Below, piece by piece: positions 11,601 to 23,392 of a stretch of DNA of 64,000 bases. A program made the position numbers and the translations under genes. Source of the stretch: Catonia carolina (taxonomy: Eukaryota; Arthropoda; Insecta; Hemiptera; Achilidae); NCBI GenBank assembly GCA_035578175.1, contig JAQMRL010000002.1, positions 82,493,325 to 82,557,324 on the forward strand, written 5' to 3'. Below the pieces are notes generated by a model. It ran no database searches. It had not been told where the DNA came from and saw only the letters and a list, made by a program, of their open reading frames with translations. The stretch's first letter is position 1. Every line of letters starts with the position of its first letter.

Positions 11601-14600
11601 TTTCTTTTTGTTCGTCTTCTACAAGCATGTGTGCATTACTTATCAGCCTACCCTCGTATTTTGTATTTAAATATTTTTGAAAGTATTTAGTTGTTACTTT
11701 TTAATGAGCGTGTACACATTTTGATATAATGCGCATGCTCAGTGACTTGGTCATTATTTGTTTACATTAGGAGCAAACTAAGAAAGGCTGCACTTTACAC
11801 ATAGTAGGTGACTGTAATCGTGGATCGCAGTAGGTATCCTCCCTCCCTCCCTCATACACCTAACAAACACCCTACCATCGAACCAATAAATAATTACAGT
11901 ATTTGTTTGCCCGCCCGTCTAGGCGTCATCATTTAATGAAATCATCATATTAATGACGACTAAAACACCCTTTCCTATTCAAAGTAAACGACTTGAGAGA
12001 GGGAGAAATTGAAAAGTGAACAATGCGGATTATAACAGGGGGCGTGAAATAATGAAGGGGAACCTTACATAAACGTAGCGCTACGGCTAGCATCTGCATT
12101 ATGAATGCTTAATTTCAACACAAATTAAAACTACAACTTAATCCGTTTAAACAACATTGTTAGTAGCCTACTCTAATTCTAATACTTAGCCTACGAGTCA
12201 ACTCCCGATTTTCCATGGCCGGATTATCCGCGCACGTCAAATGAAATTTTTTTTCATTCTTTTTTCTTAACGTTAACGTTAAGTCCCAAATCCCAAATGA
12301 AGAAAAAGTGTTTTAACTCAAAAAACAAAAGCAGATGACTGACTTTTTTAAAACGTTGTGACTTCTATTACAACATAGCTTCTGCACATCATTTGTAAGT
12401 AAACAATATTTTTTTTTTTTTTTTTTATAAATACATTGTAGGCTTATGTACTAATTTAAAAAAAAATACAGTAAACAAACATTTTTAGGTACAAAAAATA
12501 ATTAACAACATTTAAAATTTTAATATTATATTTTGTAATTTAAGCTAGTGTTTTCATTATTGTACATATTGTAACAGGAACGAAGAGGAGACGAGATTGC
12601 GCACGAAGGTTCCAGAATTCCATTCATAGAGATAATTAGGGAATAATAAAAATAACAACACAATAGCAGCAATAAATGACAGTTTTAACCATAAAGGGTA
12701 CGCCTATTATAAAAGGGTATTGTGTGTTATAAAAAGGGTATTTTTATGAAGTTGTTTATGAGGTTGTTTTCGTTTTCTATTTACAATAGTTGACTTGTTA
12801 ACAAAAGGATTTTTCTAGCATTCATTAATAAAGAGTTATTTTTGTACTTGAGTAGATTTCACTACTTTGTTCTGGAACGATCTTTGTGAATGATTATAAA
12901 AGGAGACCCCCGAGCGCGGTCCAGTCAGTATTCGTGTGATCTTTGCCGTGTGATTATCGGGGTGTGTATTTACAGGTTACACATCCGAGTATTGTAGTGA
13001 TTCAAGATTGTTATACTGCCTTTGTTGTGTGCGTATTGTGTGAAGTCTTTTTGTGAGTGTAATGTGTAGTTAATGTGAATTCAATTTCTATGTTTTGTAC
13101 GTATGTCTGTTTTGTAACCAATAAAAGTGATTTTAAGTTATTTATTGTTTATTATCTGTTTTAAGTGAATTATTAAATCATTTATTTTATTTCTTAGTTA
13201 TAGCTAATTAGTTAAATCATTTATTTTGTAATCTTTTAGTGTAATAAATATTTGTAATTGTAAACTTTAGTGTATTAATTATTTAATAACCTAGATCCCG
13301 AAACGGACCTTAGCAATAAGTGTCACAATATTTATGTAGGCTACTTTAAATAACAAAAAATTAATAAAGATTTTATACGTCGTATACTACTGTACATAAT
13401 TATATGCGTAGGCACTTTTTTCCTCATTTTGCGGTGGATTATCCTTGGAATTGGGTGGCACTCGTGCCACCCAATTCCAAGGATAATCGGCAGTTGACTG
13501 TCGTTCAAAGTGTTTTTAAAAAGTGCGCCCAAGTGTGTACGAAGAATAGGCTATAATTTGTTTCAACACTAAAGCAGACTCACCCGTCTGTGTCGAATGG
13601 CCGGGAATCAAACTCGGCATATTTTACTTTCTCGTTCAATATTTTAGTCGGTTATGAAAAAGTGTAATTTAAGGAATAGAAAATAATTAATAGACCCTAC
13701 TGTAGGCCTAACAAGGGCAATACCGCTTAGTTTAGCGGTAATTAGAGATTTTCTATTTTTTTCTCGCGAAAATGTGTGAAAAATCGATTTTTTAAGATTT
13801 CGGCCTTAGTATGCATTTTACGAAAAAAGTGTATATAATCAAAGTTATAGGAAATTAAGAGATCTACAATTTTTATTTAAAGCATTTTTCTCTACAAAGT
13901 TTAATTTAGCGTGAAATAGTGATTTTCCGTATTTTTAAGCCAAACTGAGGTCGATTTTCATTTCACATCTTTCACTCCATGATTAAAATAAGGTTAGTTT
14001 TGTTGTTTATTACTAATGTTTTATTACAAAAGTGTTAGGTTATATTGTTAATTATTTGCATTGGCAAGAGAAATTTGTGTGAGTGTTTCACACCAGATTT
14101 TTTTATGTATGTATATAATAGTTTTAAAAGTAACTGCATAGTTTTATCGATTCATTAGTAAATTGCAAATAGGCCTGATTGTTTTGTTTTAGTGACGTAC
14201 CGTAACTTTCCTCAGTGGGGCTAAAATAAAAAAATTATTTTCATTTCACGTCTTTCACTCATGATTAAAATAAGGTTAGTTTTGTTATTTATTTCTAATG
14301 TTTTATTACAAAAGTGTTAGGTTATATTGTTAATTATTTGCATTGGCAAGAGAAAGTTGTGTAAGTGTTTCACACCAGATTTTTTTATGTATATAATAGT
14401 TTTAAAATATAACTGCATAGTTTTATGGATTAATTTGTAAATTGCACACAATTGTTTTGTTTTAGTGACGTACCGTAACTTTCCTCAGTGGGGCCTCTCG
14501 TGTAGAACTGCATCGACTCGGACACTTCATTCCAGCCGTAACGGTTCTTAGCTTGAACGATCGCTTCGTAACTGGATCCCGGCTCAAGAGCTCGGATGTC

Positions 14601-17600
14601 GTACGACATTGTGTGCGAAAATGTTTCACCGCTGGCCGGTTTCAAAATGACGTCGTGCCAATTGCCTGGGTTGTGCGGCGTATCATCGATCTACAATCAA
14701 AGCAATTATGAAAAATGTTTAATTAACTAAAACGAAACATTAGACATTTCTAATACAGGCTAACTTAACAAAGATCATGTAAAAGGAAAAGATTAAAAGC
14801 ACGCGTTGTTTGACAAATGATTGCATACCTGTTATTGATCCTTTTTTTGACAGTCGGTCATCTTTTACAAAAAAGTGTGTTCAGTTTTTAAATAAATAAC
14901 AGTTCTATACAATATATTACATTATGTATTATAATTTATACGAGACTTTACGGAAAATTTGTTACTATTATTGACAATCAGTTAAGTTATAAAAAATGTA
15001 CGCTATCCAGTTATTCCTAAATTCCATTTTTACTTTCTCTTGCCTATATGAATATATAGGAAGGAAAGTATTGTTTTCATGTCCATTTTAAGAAATCCAC
15101 TCTTCACCGGATCTATACGTTTTCAAACCCCCTGAACCCACACAAACATGTTTTTAGCGATTGGTCTGTGTGTGTGTGTGTATGAACAGAATATCTCAAG
15201 AACGGAACATCGTACGAACTTGAAACTTAAAACTTAAGTTACATACCACTACCGGACCCGACACGAACATTTGCATCGAAATCGGTCAACCGGAAGTAGT
15301 AGTTTATTCGTATAATTTTTCACTTTTTTGCGATTTTCTCAAAAACTGGTACTACGATTTTTTTAAAAATCGCCTCATTTACTCAATTTTTTATTCTCTA
15401 AAAGATAGGGTAGGCGCTATGTTTGCTAAAATTCTTGGTGAGGGTGTTTTTACGTGAAAAAAGTGTTTTTTTAAGATTACAGGTTTAATATTAATTTTAG
15501 AGCAAAAATGTAGCTATATAATAAAAGTTGTAGAGAATTTGAAAACCTACAACTTTTATGTCAAGCATTTTTTTTGTATAACGCTTAGTTTAGCGGTAAT
15601 TAGCAATTTTCTGTTTTTCTCACGAAAACGTGTGAAAAATCGATTTTTTCAAGATTTCGGCCTTAGTATGCACTTTACGACAAAAGTGTATACAATAAAA
15701 TTTATAGAAAATTAAGAGATCTACAACTTTTATTTAGAAAATCTTTCTCTACAGAGTCTAGTTTAGCGAGACTCACAGAGTCTAGTTTTTCATTTTGCGT
15801 CATTCACTCATGATTAAAATAAGGTTATGTTTTTGAGGTTAGTTTTTGTTTATTTCTAATGTTTTATTAATAATGTTAGGTTTATTGTTAATTATTTGCA
15901 CTGGCAAGAGAAAGTTGTGTGACTATTTCACACCAGATTTTTTTATTTTCTTTCTAAAATATTAGTATAATTTATTTGTAAGTACGAGTATATACAGTAA
16001 ATGCTTCGTTTAAATGTTTGTTTGTTTGTGTGTGTGTATTATATTCAGTATACCAATATATTATTACATAATTATATTCCTTGAATACTATCGTATTAAA
16101 ATATTATATTCATATATGTTATAATCATCACACTCATATAGGCTATTATTTGTAGGTTATGAAGTTGAAGCATCATTATTGTAAGATATATTATAAGATT
16201 GTGTTTTAACAGGTTGACTCCCATGAGACATGAGACATGAGACACTAATACGTCTCTCACCAGATCTGTAAAATTTACTTTTCAGAGACTGATCCGTCTC
16301 TCATGTAATTGTGATGTAACCCGACGAGAACGGCGATTTTAACGATCACGCGGACTGTCATTTTACACCAAATAAAAACTCTTTTATTTCATTCAGTTTC
16401 ATTCCTTAAACTTTCAAAAAATTCCCATTTATTTATAAAGAATTTTTTATTAGAGCAACGTTTGAACCAAATTTTTCCGTTTTCATTTAAGTTGTAACCA
16501 GAATAAAATTTAAAATTAAAAAAAAAAATTTTCTTTTAAAAATATCAATTTACGTACGAAAAAGTGTCACTAAATCACTAAAAAATACAAAACATATGTT
16601 AAGCTATATGCAAAAATAAAGCAATTTATTGTAAAAAATAACAAATTTTAGTAATTACAAATAGCCTACTACGTTTTTTTGTTGAAAAGTTATGGATAAA
16701 AACGTTCAGATTTTAGTACTGGCTCGCCAAAAAAACGTTTCTTTCTTTCGCGTAAGACTACGTAGTCAATTTTAATTGTACAAATATGCAACATACATCA
16801 AATTAAGGAGAAGAAAATTTTCTATTCAATAAAGCTAAACTTGTTGGAAAATAATAAATTGTTGCGGAGAAAATTGAGTTTAAAGAAAGGTGATGACGCA
16901 TGCGTGATTTCTGGCTTCCCGGTTAGCAAGGGTTAATAAAATCGTGAGACGGATTGGATGCTCGTTTGCATTGAATCATATAGGCTACTAAGCTGTTAGA
17001 AATGAGTTCAACAAAACATTTCTCCAGTCATGGTTCGTGATTTACTTGATCCGATCGAGTCAAAAATGAGTCGGTGAAACTTGACATCTTATTATTACTA
17101 TTACTATTACTATTACATAATATTGACTATTATTATAAGTTAGTTTATTATTGTATTATTAATCATGTTTTAATAATATTATATATACAATGAAACATCA
17201 TTTTATCTTTTAATTTTTTAAGGTTTTCATATAACAGTATTTTTTGCATTTTAAAATATATTTGGTCGGTGGTGCCTCTGTGTAGATAACTTGTAATCAA
17301 GTTTACCACTCGGCCAACAACTGCTTCATAAAGAGACGCATCATCGATACAGTTATAGTTCAGCCGTTGTTAGTTTGCTCCTCCTACAGTCAACAAACCA
17401 AAACCACCTACTACAGGGTGCATGATAGAGTCCACCACTTTATGGATCTCGTATTCCTATTAAGTTAACTATTTTTTTAAATTATAACTACTTAAAGTAC
17501 TAAAAACATCAGTCGTGATATGATGTAGGCCTAACAATTTAATTTAGAAAAATACTTTTAAAAGTATTTTGTTGTTACTTTTTAATGAGCGTGTACACAT

Positions 17601-20600
17601 TTTGATATAATGCGCATGCTCAGTGACGTCATTACTTGTTTACATTAGGAGCAAACTAACAGAGGCTGGACTGTATGTAGTTTTTTGAAAAAAAAACCAG
17701 ATAAATTATTTATAAAATTCATATTTTTCATAGAAATACAAGTAAAATTTCAGTGAAACACAAATGAGTCTTTCACAGTAAATTGGATTTTTTTACTCAT
17801 TAGTAGGCCTACCTGATCAGTCTCTCACCTAAAACATGGCGCAAAAAAATTTAAGCATTACAATACTCTAGACTTTGAAGAAGAAAATTAATTAAAAATA
17901 TGAAATAGGTATGGGGTTTTTAAGCAAAATTGCAAAAATTGCCTTGGGAGTCGTCAACCTGATAATAAGAGAGCAGTAGGCCTATTGGAGTTTACCTGTT
18001 GCTCTCATAATGAGAGTTTGTACCCTGTTTTGTATGCCCAAAACGGGCAGGTGGAGTGTTATTTTAATTGCACCCTATCTGTTTGGTCCAGGGCTAAAAA
18101 AAATAGTTGTGTTTCTTATCACATAGTCAGCCACTTATATGACTGAACTATTTAAGAACAGAAGAGGTGTAGAGGTGTATTGTGACACTAGTCAGAGTTA
18201 TCTCCTCTAAGAGTAATGAATTTCACTATGCAGCCAGACCCTGTGGTGATGAATTAAGTGAAGGTGTCATTTGCAGAGTTGAAAGTGAGTGCTTTTCGGA
18301 GGGCCTGGCATGCTGATAAGCATACTCTTTCAACTCAGTGAGTTGTGGCAATGGTAAACCACGTGACTCCTCGTTTTTACTTAGTAAAACCTCTCTTTGG
18401 TTCAAACCAGCCTTTCTTTTGGCTGTTGACCTAAACAACAAACAACTCATAATGTAATAAATATAGAGGTGCTGTTAGTAAATTCATAGCCACCATAAAG
18501 ATTAATGTGACACTACCAGGAGGAGGCCTAGCATTATTCTAACGATATTTCTTTCAACCAATCTCTACTCTACGATTGGCGTCCCAGCAAGGGGCAGGCC
18601 GACGGTTTGTCTTCAAGCCTAACAAACATAGAACGGTGGTCATCGTCGTCCAACATGGAGCAGCAGGCTGTTGCGGCGTCAGTAGAAACTTAATAAATAA
18701 ATTGGCTAATGAGAGTAAAAATAGTTTTTGCCAAATAAGCTTCTTGTGGGATGGAAGGGTAGGTCCTACCCCTACGGCCTACCCTTCCTATCGGTAGTTT
18801 GATAAGAGCCGCATGATTGACTAAGAGAGTAATGAAGAAAGATGATTTACCAAAAGCTTTCTGTACAATAAGCGAACTTCTTCTAAAGGTGGGTAACTCT
18901 CCAGCTGCCAAGTTAAATTGTAACTTTCCCTGGAACGACTGTACGGTAAACTGCTGAACTGTACTGGACTTGGCCTTCCTACAACAAATCAAACACAAGA
19001 AAATTCACCACCATCTTAATCAAGCTCATCAAACGATTTACAAAATGGAACCGTCAATCCGTTTCCTTAAGGGGATTAGACCATTTTCATTATCCCTAGA
19101 CTATACCTGCAATACTAACTTGGGTAGATTTTTAATTTGTAGGAACCACCGTTGAAGCTACACACCTATCTACAGTATATATATTTACAAATTTGTATCG
19201 GAGCTTTTTCATTTATCTTCATCCAATATAAAAATGATTTTTATTCTCAAAAAATGTTCAAATGTAGCCCAAATTTTTTTATGAAAAAGACACTCAAAAA
19301 ATAAAACTCCAAAATTTTTGAAATAGGCTACCTCTGGAGTAAATACACACCTTAGTACTAAAATGTAGTGTGTGAAATTTCACACCCCTAGGTGGGATGG
19401 TTCCTGAAATAAGTGTACCTAAAGTCAAGAAATACAATATGCGGATGTAGTAAAAGCATAATACCGCAACAGAAACACCTATTGCCAACTGAAATTAATT
19501 TCCAAACAAAAACACACCAATATTTATCTTACGTTACACTCGATTCCTATGCGTTCTGAAAATTATTGTTTTTATGTGAACTTGATCTCCGTAATTTTAA
19601 AGCAGTAACTTTATTACTGTATATTAATCTCAATTTACAAGAATGAAAAACGTGAATAAATATTGAAATAAACACTACGTATCCCATCAACGTAAAAACA
19701 TAATTTTTCTCAACAGAAAAAGCAACGAATGTCGTGTTATATATAAATTGAAAAAGGGGAAAACGATCTATCAATATAAATGGTAAAATTGAAAAATCAA
19801 TATTTTCAGTTGAAATCAGTCTGCTCCCCTTAATCAAAATATTGTTTATTCTTAGACCGGATTAACAAGAATTATGGATTAGTGAGAGCACCATTTAAAA
19901 CGATGGTAACGTAGGCCTACATTCATGGAATCGGAAAATGTCATGTCTGTAAGAACGGAACGAAACAGACTCTGTTTAACGTGTGCTGCAAAAGGTTGGA
20001 GAAATTAGCTTTGATTTACAGATGTCAGGCTGTAGTGTTTCAGAAAGATACACAACGCAACGCAGGCCACATTTTTACTTTCTCTTGCCTTAATAAATAT
20101 ATATGAAGGAAAGTATTGTTTTCATGTCGATCACAACAAATACACTCAACACCCACTGTACACGTAAACAGACCCCCTGAATCCAAAACAACATGTTTTT
20201 AGCGATGTGTCTATGTGTGAACAGAATATCTCAAAAACGGAACATCGGACGAACTTGAAATTTGAAACTTAAGTTACATATCACTACCGGACCCGACAAG
20301 AAAATTTTCATCAAAATCGATCAACCGGAAGAAGTAGTTTATTCGTGTAATTTTTCACTTTTTTGCGATATTCTCAAAAACTGGTCCTACGATTTTTTTA
20401 AAAATCGCCTCATTTACTTAATTTTTTATGCTCTACAAGATAGGGTAGGCGCCATGTTTGCTGAAATTCTTGGTGAGGCTGTTCTCACGTAAAGAAATTG
20501 TTTTTTTAAGATTACGGCTTTAATATGCATTTTAGTGCAAAAATTTATATAATACAAAATGTAGAGAATTTAAAATCCTACAACTATTATTTCAAATATT

Positions 20601-23350
20601 TTTGTGTATAACGCTTAGTTTAGCGATAATTAGCGATTTTCTGTTTTTTCTCATGAAAACGCGTGACAAATGGATTTTTTAAAGATTTCAGCCTTAGTAT
20701 ACATTTTACGACAAAAGTGTATATGTCACATGATAAAAGTGTCAAGTTTATAGAAAATTAAAAGATCTACAACTTTTATTTAGAGCATTTTTGCCTAGAG
20801 AGCCTAGTTTAGCGTGAAAGAGTGATTTTCCGTATTTCTAAGCCAAACTGAGGTCGATTTTCATTTTGCTTCACTCATGATTAAAATAAGGTTATGTTTT
20901 TAGAGGTTGTTTTTTTGTTTATTACTAATGTTAGGATATATTGGTCATTATTTGCATTGGCAAGAGAAAGTCGTGTGAGTGTTTCGCACCAGATTTTTTT
21001 GTTATAATTATTTATAGCGTACTTATCACTAGCTACTTTTTTTTTATTCCAAATTTGTGTACTTTGCAATCTGTTCAATTGAGAACAATAAGCAACCCCA
21101 TCACCCAATCAGATGAGGATGATGTGTATGACGTGTAAATGAGGTGGTGTAGTCTTCTACAGACACACTCACAGAGTATGATTAACTAAACCCCAACCAT
21201 CTAACTACACCCACAACCACTGTCTACCATTCAAATCCGTATAAAAGTAACTACCTTTACTAGGATTTGAACCAGGAACCTTCGTCTCCAAAATCAGCTG
21301 TTAAACAGCTGACTCGCGGCGACGACTTTACCTCTAGACCAACCCGGTGGGTTCACTAGCTACTTAAAGACAGTTTTAAAGATGGGCTACATGTAGCCTA
21401 ATAGGCCTATTTGTTTAGTGGATAATTTATGCCTGCGTCATTCTGTATAACGGTAAGCGTTCGTTTAATATTAATTTTGCCGTTTAAAACCATAAATAAA
21501 ACTTAATAATTATTTCAAGTATCAAGTTTAAGACGGAACTCTTATTTAAATTTGAAATTCACTGAGCTAACGCATATTAGTTAGGCCTAATTGGGTACTC
21601 AACTATTATTTTCTGCCGGCCGCATTGGCGTAGTTGGTAACGTACTCGCCTCTCATCATGCGATCTTGGGTTCAATTCCCATTCAGGCACGGCATATTTT
21701 CATACGTTTCAAAAATAATTTCATCCTTCACCGTCTGCATTAGCAGTAATTTCAAAACAGTCGGACGTTAAACCAAAAAAAAAAAAAATTATTTTCTGCA
21801 TTACAATTTCAATTAACCCACCGGAGTGGTCTGGAGGTAAAGTCGTCGCCAAAATTGGCTGTTTAACAGGTGATTTTCGGAGACGAAGTTTCCTGGTTCA
21901 AATCCTAGTAAAGGTAGTTACTTTTATAGGGATTTGAATACTAGGCAGTGGTTGCCAGTGTGTACTTTGATGGTTGGGGTTCAATTAACCATACTCTCTC
22001 AGGAATGGTCGACCTGAATCTGTACAAGAATACACCTTAATTACACGTCATACACATGAACCTCATCTGATTGGGTGATGGGGTTGCTCATTGTTCTCAA
22101 TTGAACAGATTGCAACATACACAAATTAGGAATTACAAAAAAAAATATACAATTTCAGTTTTTTAAAAATAACTCAAGCATCAGTAAAGTGAGTGTTACA
22201 TGTTGTGAAAATGTCCTTAAAAATGCATATCACTTTTCACTTTTATTTATATTTTCATATTAGGGCTAGTAGGCTACGTTGTAGGCCTAAATAGAAGATA
22301 ATAAATTATGTAGGCCTACCTGAAAGTTCCATGTACTTCTTTGCTTTTCCAAGAGAGTTTTCAGCGACACAACTGTAATTACCGAAATCCGAGTTCTGGA
22401 CATTCCTGATAGAAAGCGTGTGCTTATTTCCTCTGGTCTCCATCGTTCTTCTTTCGGTTGGTTCCAGAAGAAAACTGTCTTGATACCACATCGTCTGGAA
22501 ATTTAACACAACTTCTACATTAGATTATTATGTGCAATGTATTACGGATCGATTTGTTTCTGTTCAAAATTTCTTTATAAATTGTCAATATAACAGATAG
22601 CCTACAGAAGTAACAACGGATTCACCACACCGTAAATATGTGCGCTGATCTTAACAAAATTTGGAAATTCTGAGAGTGAATTTATTTATTTACATTAGGA
22701 GCAAACTAAGAGAGGCTGGACTTTTACATTACCAAGGGAAAATCTGTTTGATCTCGACTCGGTGACACCGAATTAAATTATATACTGGTGGACAAACGCT
22801 TGCTGGCAATAAGGCAACTTTAGGTCCTAACTTTTCTTTTATTTTTCTTTCTTGATACAAACATTAAACTCCATACTCTGGTCTACACATATAAAAAAAT
22901 GTACGAAAATTAAAATCTATCATTCCATTGTACAGAGTATATTGCTCTATGGCTCTGAAACATGGGAATTGACCAAAAGAGACAGGCAAAGAATAAATGC
23001 TGTGGAGATGGATTTCTTGCGCCGGAGTAGTTGTGTTTCAAGGATGGATCGAGTACGAAATTCGGAGATAAGGAACAGAATGGGGAAAATGGATACAACA
23101 GTGAAGCAAATTGAGAAGAAGCGCCTTATATGGTTGGGACATACACAGAGGATGAGAGATGAAAGGTGGCCCAACAGAAAGCTGAATTGGGATCCACCTG
23201 GAAGAAGAAGAAGAGGAAGACCGCCCGAACTGTGGAACAAGCAGGTGTATTCTGATATGAGGAATAGAAATCTTGTGGAGGCGGGCTGGATGAACCGAGA
23301 GAGATGGCGGATGGGATGCGAGAAGCGGCTGGAGCTGTAGATCAAACTCG

Positions 23351-23392
<42 letters not shown>

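Larger units (their letters stand above)
10092..11795 (+). mobile_element. TA-flanked MITE split by a mariner
   Basis: The left end is TA-CAGTTGAGCCGTTGTTAG and the right end GCAAACTAAGAAAGGCTGCACTT-TA. The usual ~315 bp is expanded by the mariner at 10309-11656, which lies at a TA inside the MITE core. Confidence 0.88.

Noticed and set aside
14201..14221. An additional FN3 exon
   Set aside because: It is only the duplicated tail of the exon at 14474 and has no acceptor or upstream coding sequence.
18226..18450. Open frame of 74 codons on the minus strand
   Set aside because: It lies entirely in an S-family SINE-like repeat.
18690..18998. 102-codon minus-strand frame read as one gene
   Set aside because: It runs through splice sites; the real coding part is the 128-base exon 18851-18978 in another frame.
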